Source: Phycisphaerae bacterium (lineage in GTDB: Bacteria; Planctomycetota; Phycisphaerae; UBA1845; JAFGLZ01). From it: a stretch of DNA of 61,928 nucleotides. The DNA lies in the NCBI GenBank assembly GCA_016927755.1, contig JAFGLZ010000011.1:1-61928 (forward strand). Direction: 5' to 3'. The first letter of the stretch is position 1, and each line of letters starts with the position of its first letter. A program made the position numbers and the translations under genes. Of the stretch, positions 25,951 through 34,158 are shown one piece after another. The notes below the pieces were generated by a model. It did no database searches and was not told the DNA's origin. It saw only the letters and a program-made list of their open reading frames with translations.

Positions 25951-28900
25951 TCACCCCGCCAGCTTGATCGTCGTCTCGCCGGACCGCGGTAGGTTCGAGC
26001 GAGGGATGCGATTGCCCTTGGCCTTCGTGTTCATGCCGAGCTTGTTCACGTACGTGATCGCCGCCCCGTCGGGCGCGGTGATCGTAACGTCCGTGTTCGT
26101 TCGCAGTGCATACTGTCCGTCATTGACGCGGACCATCGACGCGTAGTGCTGCACCGTGACGAAGTCACCCGGCTGGACGTCGTGATAGATGTACGCTTGG
26201 CCTGGCTTGAAGCCCGTCGTCGTGTCGACGCGAATCGTCAGCACGCCCTTGCCGCCGAACGTCACCTCGTTGATGTGGCAACGGACCTCTCCATCCGCCG
26301 TCTGGATCACCTTGCCGTCGAAGAAGCCCGACGGGCCAGACCGCGTAACCGGGCGCGCGTATTCGTGCGGCACCTTGCTGATCAGCGTCCGCTCGTCCTT
26401 GACCTGGTCGATCACGCCCCGTCCCAGCAACGTGCCGCTCTGCGCGACGACTAGCTTGCTGCCCGAAACCTGACGCAGCGTGTACGCGCTGTTCCGAGAG
26501 TAACGCGGGTTCGTCACATACGCGGGATCGCCGTCATACCGGCCGTCGTCGGGCCAGTCGGTATCGATCCGGATCGTCGGATCGGCCGTCGGCATGCCGA
26601 CGACCATCGCGCGCCGCGACGGCGCGTCCAGCTCGATCCGCCAACCCGCGACCTCCACGCGGCGAGCATCGACCATCTCGAAAGCCACAGGTGCCTTGCC
26701 CTTCATCCGCACTCGAGCCAACGCGCCCTCGGCGACAACCGGCCTCTGTCCATCCTTCACGGAGAACGTCGAAGAATCGCTCGCCCCCAAACACCACACG
26801 TCCCGTCCGCCATCGTTGAGCTCAACGGCCACCACCACCGCCGAGTCCGCCGTCAACGCCTCCTCACCGCCCAAGCGCCGAACCGCCTTCACCGCCGCCC
26901 CCGCCTTGTCGGCGAACGCCTGCCACACCGACACGAACGACGACGAAAGCTTGTCGCCCCTTCGCCGCCGAATGACGTAGCGCGCCCTGGGAAGCGTCGG
27001 ATAGAGCCCCGGCGCCTCCGCCTGGATGACCTCAGTGCCGGCCTCGTGCAGGGCCAACAACTGGAACCGAGTCTTGGCCTTGTCCTCCAGCCGCCAAGTC
27101 GCCGACCAATCTCCCGTCGGCGTCGCACGCGCCGGCGCGCACAAGAACCCATACCCGTTCCGCGGCGGCGGATTCCAGTACGGCTTGTTCGGAGCGCCCT
27201 TCATGTCCCCGTCGTTGAGCTGCAACTCACCCCACCTGATCTCCTTGCCGGCCAGGCTGCCGTCCTGCGCCTCGCCAAACGCGAGCCCCTCGAACTGCAC
27301 GTCGGTCGACAAACAGTGCAGCGGCAGGTCATGCTGCTTGCCGCCCCGGACACGAAAGACGTCGAGCGCGTATCGATCGGTCAAGACGAACAACCGGCGA
27401 TAGACGTCGATGCCCTTGTGACCGTAAACAGTCGACGACCCCTCAGCTAGAGCCAGCCCCGGCAGATCGGCGAAGCGGAGCAGCGATCCGCCGAACGTCC
27501 CGCCGCCTTGCGACTTCTCGTCAACGGCCACCGTGTTGTGGCTGACCGTCTGCTTGGCCCACCCGACCTGCGTATGCGTGCTGCCCAGGCTATACCCGAT
27601 GTCATACGGCAGCTCATAGCCCCGGGCGAAGTAGTTCACGTTCAAATCGTCCAGGTGCCCGTGAACGAGAGACGGTCCGAAACGCAAGATCGCTGCCTGT
27701 TCGGCCTCGCCCTGCCCGACCCGAAGAACCGCCAGTCCCTTCTGACCGAAGAAAAACGAACCATCGAGGTACTGCTTCATCCGCTCGCTGAGCGCGCCGC
27801 CGCTCGATGCCTCGTCGGGTCGGTGGAAGGTCCGCCACTCGGTCATCGCGCCGACGTCCGACTTCCCGCTCGCGTAATGCTGAGTCAGATACCCCACCAG
27901 CGCGGCATACTGCGCGCGCTTCGTCGGATCGGAAAGCCGCGTCGCCAGGTAGTCGGCGTAGCGGATGTCATGGACCTGTCCCGGCCTGTAAGGGGGCGTC
28001 TTGCCCCGGACGATCGGCGAGGCGTCGCCGAACGGCGGATCCTGACCCAGGCAGACGGTCGCCATCTGCGGCAGCAGCAAGAAGCTCTCGAACCTGGCAT
28101 CGTCGTACAGATTCAGTCCCTCGGGAAATGCGCTGCCCCGATAGTTGACCAGCGGCTCGGCGAACGTCAGGTAGAGATTGCGCGTGTGCAAGGCATATCC
28201 CGCCGCCGTCTCGAAGTACCGCCCGTCCCGGTCGACGTTGTTGGCGAGCATCGTCCGAATGCCGTACGGCCCGCCCACCGGCCACCGGACGTATTCCGGA
28301 ATGCCCAGCACGACCCCGACGGAAAGCACGCCGCGCAGATAATCCGCCTCGCCGTTGTGAAGCCCCCCCGACTGAACCGACATCTCGTAACAGTACGCCC
28401 CGCCGTTCAACAGAAGGTTCTTCTCGATGTTCTGTCGACGAGTCAAGCCCTGGCGAGACGACGGCTCCTCCATCGCCGGATGGTCGAACACCCAGTCGTA
28501 GATGTCCACGAAGTGAACCAGAACCCGCGCGACCTGATACCACGGCCGGCACAGCCGACCGCTCGGCGGGTTCGACGGATAGTCCCACGAGCCCTTGTCG
28601 CACGAAGGATAGATCCGCGCGATCTCGTCCAGCACGACGACGGCCATCCGACCCGCCCGCTCGTCCTTCGTCAGCAAATAGATCTTCGCGTACGGCTCCG
28701 CCACATTGAAGATGAGGTTCTCGACGATCCAGGCGTTATACGAGCCGACGAAGTAGTGAATCCGCCCGTCCTTGGCCTTGTACCCCGTCCCCGGGTCGGG
28801 GTGATCCTTGTCCGGGAGCACATGCCCCTTGCCGCACGTAACCGTGCCCGGCCTGTCCAACGAGCACCTCGCCCGGATCCACGCGCTCCACCGTCCCCCG

Positions 28901-29178
28901 CAGATCGGACAGCCCGTGAACCCGTAGGCGAAGCAAGCCCCCTCGCCCGGCATGACCGAGCGAACCCAGGCCGGATCCTTGTCGTCCCACTTCTTGACGG
29001 ACTTCTGGAGTTGCTCGAACCAGGCCTTCGCCGCGGGGTCCGACCGGATCCGCTTCCGCGCGCGCTCGGCGTCTTCCGGCGTTAGGTTGACCGTCGGATG
29101 CCGCGATGCGCCTTCGAACGTCAGCTTGGGTTCGGCCGTCATGGCCGACGAGACGAAGAGAACCGTCGCAGTGAACAT
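25951..29178 (-). CDS. Secreted heparinase II/III-like polysaccharide lyase
   Basis: A 1075-residue exported protein. After a short signal peptide (about 1-15) comes an alpha-toroid region containing the metal-like cluster CPICGGRW and HYFVGSYNAWIVENL. Then comes the heparinase II/III-like beta-sandwich, with GHLDDLNVNYFARGYELP and SHNTVAVDEKSQGGG, the usual histidine-containing blocks. A long C-terminal beta-rich part (about 820-1075) is additional and unrecognised. Lyases of this fold cleave uronic-acid glycosidic bonds by beta-elimination. Catalytic His, Tyr and Asn residues cannot be placed exactly. Next to sulfatases and a DUF4838-like protein, it supports a locus for degradation of a sulfated uronate polymer. 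The gene is convergent with the epimerase gene. Confidence 0.75.
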   Translation of the reverse strand: MFTATVLFVSSAMTAEPKLTFEGASRHPTVNLTPEDAERARKRIRSDPAAKAWFEQLQKSVKKWDDKDPAWVRSVMPGEGACFAYGFTGCPICGGRWSAWIRARCSLDRPGTVTCGKGHVLPDKDHPDPGTGYKAKDGRIHYFVGSYNAWIVENLIFNVAEPYAKIYLLTKDERAGRMAVVVLDEIARIYPSCDKGSWDYPSNPPSGRLCRPWYQVARVLVHFVDIYDWVFDHPAMEEPSSRQGLTRRQNIEKNLLLNGGAYCYEMSVQSGGLHNGEADYLRGVLSVGVVLGIPEYVRWPVGGPYGIRTMLANNVDRDGRYFETAAGYALHTRNLYLTFAEPLVNYRGSAFPEGLNLYDDARFESFLLLPQMATVCLGQDPPFGDASPIVRGKTPPYRPGQVHDIRYADYLATRLSDPTKRAQYAALVGYLTQHYASGKSDVGAMTEWRTFHRPDEASSGGALSERMKQYLDGSFFFGQKGLAVLRVGQGEAEQAAILRFGPSLVHGHLDDLNVNYFARGYELPYDIGYSLGSTHTQVGWAKQTVSHNTVAVDEKSQGGGTFGGSLLRFADLPGLALAEGSSTVYGHKGIDVYRRLFVLTDRYALDVFRVRGGKQHDLPLHCLSTDVQFEGLAFGEAQDGSLAGKEIRWGELQLNDGDMKGAPNKPYWNPPPRNGYGFLCAPARATPTGDWSATWRLEDKAKTRFQLLALHEAGTEVIQAEAPGLYPTLPRARYVIRRRRGDKLSSSFVSVWQAFADKAGAAVKAVRRLGGEEALTADSAVVVAVELNDGGRDVWCLGASDSSTFSVKDGQRPVVAEGALARVRMKGKAPVAFEMVDARRVEVAGWRIELDAPSRRAMVVGMPTADPTIRIDTDWPDDGRYDGDPAYVTNPRYSRNSAYTLRQVSGSKLVVAQSGTLLGRGVIDQVKDERTLISKVPHEYARPVTRSGPSGFFDGKVIQTADGEVRCHINEVTFGGKGVLTIRVDTTTGFKPGQAYIYHDVQPGDFVTVQHYASMVRVNDGQYALRTNTDVTITAPDGAAITYVNKLGMNTKAKGNRIPRSNLPRSGETTIKLAG

Positions 29179-29238
29179 GCCTGGACCTCATGCCGAATCG
29201 ACAACGGAAACGCGTATCAGAGAGTGTCCTTTAACTGA

Positions 29239-29418
29239 TCGCATCATAGCCAACAGCGGCTCGCGCTCAAGCCGATCCCCGATGGCGTCAACGCTCAGAT
29301 CGGTCCGCCATACATGCGCCACTGGAACGATACCGTGCGCGAGGTCATCGACGTCGGCACCGTCACCAGGTTGGACGCTAGCCCGCCGGTAACGCGAACG
29401 TTCAAGTTGGGGGATTGA
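29239..29418 (+). pseudogene. Possible C-terminal fragment of a lost gene
   Basis: A short frame of about 59 codons, open only after a stop at 29236-29238, ends in a plausible-looking protein tail: QIGPPYMRHWNDTVREVIDV, then TRLDASPPVTRTFKLGD. Its amino-acid make-up is more protein-like than the shadow frames around it, but it has no start or ribosome-binding site. It may be the remaining 3' end of a deleted gene. I do not recognise the family. Confidence 0.25.
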
Positions 29419-29484
29419 GCCGGCAAAGACGTACCGCTATCGAGGAAACGCCAGGAGAGTCGATCGCGCCGCCCAAGCGGCGTC

Positions 29485-30387
29485 TCAGACAAGCACACCG
29501 TCCGCCCAGCCGAGCTTGATCAGCTCGATCTTGGTCAGGTCCGCCACGCCGATGCCGTGCTCCTTCTCGGCCGCGTCGATATGACGCGTCGGGGGCTTGA
29601 ATGGACGCTCCTCGCCGAAGAACTCCTTGCGATGCGCCTTGATGATCTCCCGACCGATGGCGTCGGCTGCTACCGGGTCCTGGCTGAAGAGCATACCCTT
29701 GTAAGGCCATGTGTGCTTGGGATCGTAATGGTGCGGCCCCACGCCGTGAAAGAGCGGTGTCAGCAGGACCAACACGTTCAGCCGCGTCTTGCCCTGGATG
29801 TCAGGCCGCTTCCAGATCCCGCCGAGCGGTGAGCAAAACCGACCGTGAAACGTGAACGGCAGCGCCTCGAACATGATGTAGTTCTTGATGCAGCCCCCCA
29901 GCCCGGACCAGTGGTGCGTCCGCATCGGACGAGCGTTGATGAGCGCCGTCGCCCTCTTGAAGACCTTGTTGCGGCGGATGCCACGGTCGTCGATCGCGAC
30001 GTTCGAGGCGTCCACCCCCGCCTCGCAGACACGTCGCTTGAGCGCCTGCTCGAGCTCCGCTGGCGTCGGTAGCCGACCCCAGACGTTCGACTTGATGCCG
30101 ACGACGTCCGTCGGCTTGATGAGCCGCTTCCACGCCGCCTGAACGTCCTTCTCGCCGACAAGGGCCATCACGCCCTCGTCCGTCATCTGCTGAATGACCT
30201 CGGCATTGGCTTTGCCCCCCTGATCGACGGCGTCCGCGTGGCGGACCAGCACGACGCGACTCTTCCCGCCGGGCTTGGGCTCGCCGGGCCTCATGGCCGC
30301 GGCGGTGCCCGCCACCCCGACCAGCGTGGCCGAAGTCGTGTTCCGGATGAAGTCTCGGCGACTAAGGTCATTCGGTGGCGCCGTCAT
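29485..30387 (-). CDS. DUF362 family protein with Tat signal
   Basis: A 300-residue DUF362 protein. The N-terminus is a twin-arginine signal (LSRRDFIRNTTSATLVGVAG). Conserved parts include DVVGIKSNVWGRLPTP, NVAIDDRGIRRNK, HHWSGLGGCIKNYIMF and SQDPVAADAIGREIIKAH. Members contain few cysteines when, as here, the C-terminal ferredoxin domain is missing, so no iron-sulfur cluster is expected. The molecular role of the family is unknown. The start at 30387 is taken from a GGAG eight bases upstream; its ATG overlaps the stop of the DUF6599 gene (ATGA), so the two are translationally coupled. Confidence 0.8.
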   Translation of the reverse strand: MTAPPNDLSRRDFIRNTTSATLVGVAGTAAAMRPGEPKPGGKSRVVLVRHADAVDQGGKANAEVIQQMTDEGVMALVGEKDVQAAWKRLIKPTDVVGIKSNVWGRLPTPAELEQALKRRVCEAGVDASNVAIDDRGIRRNKVFKRATALINARPMRTHHWSGLGGCIKNYIMFEALPFTFHGRFCSPLGGIWKRPDIQGKTRLNVLVLLTPLFHGVGPHHYDPKHTWPYKGMLFSQDPVAADAIGREIIKAHRKEFFGEERPFKPPTRHIDAAEKEHGIGVADLTKIELIKLGWADGVLV

Positions 30388-31319
30388 GGCGATGACTCCT
30401 TCTTCGAGGGCCTCTTTTGAGCCTTTCGGTACCGCTGGATGGCTTGACCCGCCAACTCCAACGCCTCGTCCCGTGTCGGGGCATCCAGCGCGGCCGCCAG
30501 GAAACGTCCTTCCACGGCAACCGCGACCCACTGCCCGTCGCCGACCTTGGCCGCGCCCTCGGCATCCGCCTCTCTCGCGAAATTGGCCACGAAGTCTCGG
30601 CAGGCCTGCCCCGCCTTCGCGGCCGAGGGAAACAGTACGCACAGTAGATCCCGACGCGCGTCGTTGCGGCGATACGTAGCCAGGACGGCCTGTGTGTCCG
30701 GCCCGACGTGCAACAGGTTCCTATCGCCGAAGTCGTGGTGATAGTTCAAGGCGTCGCGACCGTTGATGTACCGCTCGCTGTGAGGCACGCGTCCCGCCCC
30801 AGGCAGGTAGCTCAGCACCTCGGGCAGCGGACCGTCCCTGCCGATGGCCGCGGCGATCGCCAGTCCCAGGTCGCGCAGCGCCGTGGTAACGGTCTTGGGA
30901 ACGTCGTCGGCGTCCGCCCGGATCGCCACGAAGTACTGATCTCGCCAGAACGTCAAGAGCGCGTCTCGAAGCTCGGCGCCCTGGCCGATCGTGGCGTCCG
31001 GCAACGCCTCGTCGCGACCGTTGGTGAACACGCCGTAAGCGTCGAACGAACGCGTCATGTCGAACAGCTCGACCACGATCGAAGGGGCGCGCTGGCGACC
31101 ATAGCCCGCCACGACCAAGCCGGCAAAAGCGTAGGTCAGGTATACCTCCGCCGCGCCGTCCATATAGTCGTAGATCGTGCGATCGTCGCACAGGCGGTCC
31201 GGCTTCTGCCGCGCCCACCCATCGAGCTTCTCGGGTAGCAACCGGATCAACTCGGCAAACGTCCCGGGCCGACTGGTCGACCGCTTGACGGATTGTCGGG
31301 TTTCTCGTGACGTGCTCAC
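30384..31319 (-). CDS. DUF6599 family protein
   Basis: A 311-residue protein of the DUF6599 family: LLPEKLDGWARQKPDRL at the start, then IYDYMDGAAEVYLTYAFAGL, VVELFDMTRSFDAYGVFT and FWRDQYFVAIRA. No signal peptide is evident with the GTG start at 31319, which has GAGG eight bases before it; GTG at 31325 is less well spaced. The second half is a repeat-like alpha/beta region (FPSAAKAGQACRDFV). Function is unknown. The stop overlaps the start of the DUF362 gene, an association that recurs in planctomycetes. It diverges from the IlvD-like gene with promoters in between. Confidence 0.75.
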   Translation of the reverse strand: MSTSRETRQSVKRSTSRPGTFAELIRLLPEKLDGWARQKPDRLCDDRTIYDYMDGAAEVYLTYAFAGLVVAGYGRQRAPSIVVELFDMTRSFDAYGVFTNGRDEALPDATIGQGAELRDALLTFWRDQYFVAIRADADDVPKTVTTALRDLGLAIAAAIGRDGPLPEVLSYLPGAGRVPHSERYINGRDALNYHHDFGDRNLLHVGPDTQAVLATYRRNDARRDLLCVLFPSAAKAGQACRDFVANFAREADAEGAAKVGDGQWVAVAVEGRFLAAALDAPTRDEALELAGQAIQRYRKAQKRPSKKESSP

Positions 31320-31370
31320 GAACACATCCTCGTCGGAAAGTGGCTCGCGCCGCCGTGCCGCGCGGAGTGT

Positions 31371-31400
31371 ATCGTATCCTAGACCCGCGCGCCGGTTCAA
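31371..31400 (-). promoter_or_regulatory. Promoter candidate for DUF6599-DUF362 operon
   Basis: On the minus strand TTGAAC, an 18-base spacer and TACGAT. Transcription would start near 31364, about 45 bases before the GTG start. It is back-to-back with a plus-strand promoter at 31419-31446. Confidence 0.45.
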
Positions 31401-31418
31401 TCCGGCCCCGAATGAGTG

Positions 31419-31446
31419 TTGACGCGGCCGTCCTCCCGGATAGAGT
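31419..31446 (+). promoter_or_regulatory. Promoter candidate for the IlvD/Edd gene
   Basis: TTGACG, a 16-base spacer and TAGAGT, with a predicted start near 31453 and the ATG at 31539. It is divergent from the minus-strand promoter 19 bases away, so a shared regulator could control both operons. Confidence 0.45.
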
Positions 31447-31538
31447 GGGATTCGGCGTCGGCGTTCGGGCCCCGCGAGATCCCCATACGTGGCCAGACGC
31501 CTGTCATCCACACTGCCCGTCGAGCGGAGACACATGCG

Positions 31539-33182
31539 ATGCCTGGACTGGACGGTCTGGAAAACACGTACGCTCGAGCGCTCTACCGACCGGTCGGGTT
31601 GGATGAGCAGTCGTTCTCGCGACCCCTCATCGCGATCGTCAACTCCGCCGGGGAATTGGCTCCCGGGCACATCCACCTCGGGCAACTCACCAATCCCATC
31701 CGGCGTGGAATCGCCACGGGCGGTGGCGTTCCCCTCGTCTTCAACACGGCCGCCGCGTGCGACGGAATCTGCCAGGGCGAGGGCATGCACTTCATCCTGC
31801 CGTCCCGGGAGGCGATCGCGGCCTCCGTCGAGATGATGCTCCGGGCCCACCGCTTCGACGGAGCCGTCTTCGTCGGCTCCTGCGACAAGATCACGCCGGG
31901 CATGCTTATGGCCGCCGCGCGGTGCGACCTGCCCAGCGTGTTCGTCACCGGTGGCTATATGCGCCGCGCGGAGTTCGACGACAAACCCCGCTGCACGAGC
32001 GATATCAAGGAGGCCATCGGCGCGTTCCAGGCCGGCCGAATCACCCAGGCCGAGCTCACTCGAATCGAACGAGGCATCTGCAACGGCCCGGGAATCTGTA
32101 ACATGATGGGCACGGCCAACACCATGGCCTGCCTCGTCGAGGCCATGGGGCTGTCGCTACCGGACAACGTAACCACCCCCGCCGACAGCCGTGACCTGCT
32201 GGGTCTGGCCGAGCGGGCCGGCCGCGCCGCGGCCGAGGCCACCCTCGCCCAACGCCGATTCTCACTGGTCGTCACGCGGGCCAGTCTCCGAAACGCTATC
32301 CGCGTCGGGCTGGCCATCGGCGGCAGCACGAACATGGTGCTGCACATGTTGGCTCTCGCGTCGGACCTCAGGGTGGAGCTGACGCTGGACGATTTCGAAC
32401 AACTCAGCCAGCACACCCCGCTCCTGGCGAAGTTCAAGCCGTCGGCAGAGGTCTTCCTCGAGGACTTCCAGCGGGCAGGAGGCGTGCCCGTCCTCATGAA
32501 GGAGCTGACGCAGCGAATCGACACGCAGTGCCTCTGCAGCACGGGCGAGACGATCGGTCAGCGAATCGATTCGGTCAAGAACGGCGATCCGACCGTCATC
32601 CGGTCGACCCGGAACCCGCTCGAGCGAACGGGCGGCTTGGCCATCCTTCACGGCTCGCTGGCCCCCAGAGGCGCCGTCGTCAAGCATAGCGCCGTCAGCG
32701 AGCGGATGCGCGTCCACACCGGCCCGGCGGTCGTCTGCGACGGCGAGGAGGAGGTCCGCAGGCTCCTCATGGACGGACGCGTCCGCGCCGGCGACGTCCT
32801 GATCATCCGATACGAAGGGCCGCGCGGCGGGCCCGGCATGCGGGAACTCTCCATCCCGGCGGCCATGCTCGTCGGAATGGGGCTGGGTGACTCGGTGGCG
32901 ATGATCACCGATGGGAGATACAGCGGGGCGACGCGAGGACCGTGCATCGGCCACGTCTGCCCCGAAGCCGCGGAGGGAGGCCCGATCGCCCTCGTGCAAA
33001 ACGGCGACAAAATCACCATTGACATCCCCAATCGCCGCCTGGACGTGATTGCGGATCGCGCCGAGTTCGAGCGACGTCGAGAAACGTGGCAACCCCGGCG
33101 CCCCAAGGTGATAGGAGGATTCCTCGACGTCTATCGGCGATGTGTCAGCGGCGCCGACACCGGCGCCGTGATGCGCCCGTGA
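31539..33182 (+). CDS. IlvD/Edd family dehydratase
   Basis: A 547-residue iron-sulfur dehydratase, the size of dihydroxy-acid dehydratase. It has [45 protein letters not shown] (cluster cysteines), [13 protein letters not shown], and the C-terminal [16 protein letters not shown] and [20 protein letters not shown]. Members dehydrate either dihydroxy-acids in valine and isoleucine synthesis or sugar acids such as gluconate, xylonate or galactonate. Downstream genes are a sugar epimerase and a sulfatase, so a sugar-acid substrate is the better guess here; no ilv genes are nearby. The ATG at 31539 starts the conserved part ([15 protein letters not shown]) and follows a divergent promoter region. 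Confidence 0.85.
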   Translation: MPGLDGLENTYARALYRPVGLDEQSFSRPLIAIVNSAGELAPGHIHLGQLTNPIRRGIATGGGVPLVFNTAAACDGICQGEGMHFILPSREAIAASVEMMLRAHRFDGAVFVGSCDKITPGMLMAAARCDLPSVFVTGGYMRRAEFDDKPRCTSDIKEAIGAFQAGRITQAELTRIERGICNGPGICNMMGTANTMACLVEAMGLSLPDNVTTPADSRDLLGLAERAGRAAAEATLAQRRFSLVVTRASLRNAIRVGLAIGGSTNMVLHMLALASDLRVELTLDDFEQLSQHTPLLAKFKPSAEVFLEDFQRAGGVPVLMKELTQRIDTQCLCSTGETIGQRIDSVKNGDPTVIRSTRNPLERTGGLAILHGSLAPRGAVVKHSAVSERMRVHTGPAVVCDGEEEVRRLLMDGRVRAGDVLIIRYEGPRGGPGMRELSIPAAMLVGMGLGDSVAMITDGRYSGATRGPCIGHVCPEAAEGGPIALVQNGDKITIDIPNRRLDVIADRAEFERRRETWQPRRPKVIGGFLDVYRRCVSGADTGAVMRP

Positions 33183-33185
33183 CTC

Positions 33186-33204
33186 GGGGTGGCTTAGGCA
33201 CCCC
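33186..33204 (+). repeat. Short hairpin between dehydratase and epimerase genes
   Basis: GGGGTG, a seven-base loop, CACCCC. It lies immediately after the dehydratase stop and just before the AGAGG of the epimerase, so it may influence RNA stability or translation within the operon. No T-run follows. Confidence 0.4.
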
Positions 33205-33219
33205 CCAGAGGAAACGCGA

Positions 33220-34086
33220 ATGAGCGATATCAAGCTGGCATTCATGGCGTCGCTGGGCTACGGACGGATGACCCCCGAAGACGTCGTCCGGTCCATCAAG
33301 TCGATCGGGTATGACGGCGTCGAGTGGACCCTGGCGCACTTCAACCCGCGGACCAAGTCGCCCGCCGAGCTCGAGAGGCTCGTCGAGATCACCGAGGAGG
33401 GCGGGCTGGAGATCAGCGAGGCCGTCGTTCAGCAGGACGTGGTCTGCCTGGACGACGCCGCCCGCGCCGACCGGATCAAGCTGGCCCTGGAGTGCATCGA
33501 CGCGGCCGGAGAGATCGGCGTCCGGACACTCAACTTCTTCACCGGTCCGGCCCCGTGGGACCCGACCGCCCCCGTCATCGGGCGGGACATCGAAATGGGA
33601 ACGGCCTGGCAGCAGATTATCGACGCGTTCGATCAGTTCGTCCCCGCCGCCGCGCAGGCCGATGTCCATCTGGCGGTCGAGGGCGTCTGGGGCCACTTCT
33701 GCCACGACTACTTCACCACCTACCCGCTCATCCATCACTACCGCCAGGACTGTCTCGGCGTGAACTTCGACCCGTCGCATGACGTCCTCTACACCCACAC
33801 GGACATCGGTTGGATCGTTCGGCAGTGGGGCCCTGCGATCAAGCACTGCCATCTCAAGGACGCCGTCGGCGTGCCCGCCGGCGGCAAGTTCCTGTTCCCG
33901 TTTCTCGGCGAGGGACACGTCGATTGGACGGCGTTCTTCACCGCCCTCGACGCGATCGGCTTCAAGGGATTCTGCTCGGTCGAGTTCGAGTCGTTCGGCT
34001 ACCTGGACAAGATCATGGACGGCGACGTCGAGGCCGCGGCAAGGATGTCGTTCGAGCAGATTCAGAAGCTGCGCCCGCAAGGCTAA
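33220..34086 (+). CDS. Sugar phosphate isomerase/epimerase
   Basis: A 288-residue xylose-isomerase-like TIM barrel without a signal peptide. Visible blocks are KLAFMASLGYGRM, GYDGVEWTLAHF, EISEAVVQQDVV, HLAVEGVWGHF, GVNFDPSHDVLY, IKHCHLKDAVG and FCSVEFESF. The Glu, Asp, His and Glu at these strand ends are the expected metal ligands. It follows the dehydratase gene after 37 bases with an AGAGG eight bases before the ATG, and precedes a sulfatase, so the three are probably one operon for processing sugars from a sulfated polysaccharide. The exact epimerisation cannot be inferred. Confidence 0.85.
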   Translation: MSDIKLAFMASLGYGRMTPEDVVRSIKSIGYDGVEWTLAHFNPRTKSPAELERLVEITEEGGLEISEAVVQQDVVCLDDAARADRIKLALECIDAAGEIGVRTLNFFTGPAPWDPTAPVIGRDIEMGTAWQQIIDAFDQFVPAAAQADVHLAVEGVWGHFCHDYFTTYPLIHHYRQDCLGVNFDPSHDVLYTHTDIGWIVRQWGPAIKHCHLKDAVGVPAGGKFLFPFLGEGHVDWTAFFTALDAIGFKGFCSVEFESFGYLDKIMDGDVEAAARMSFEQIQKLRPQG

Positions 34087-34158
34087 GATGTGTCGCTTTC
34101 CGTGGCGATGGTGGCGTGAGCGGGGCGCGTGATCGCACGCGAAGTCTGGGAGACGTCG

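Noticed and set aside
27508..29085. 525-codon plus-strand frame inside the heparinase-like gene
   Set aside because: Translation is arginine/proline/valine-biased with no recognisable motif, and it is antisense to a clear secreted lyase.
26000..31000. Replication origin at the skew transition
   Set aside because: No DnaA boxes, dnaA, dnaN or AT-rich unwinding region were recognised, so only the composition shift is reported.
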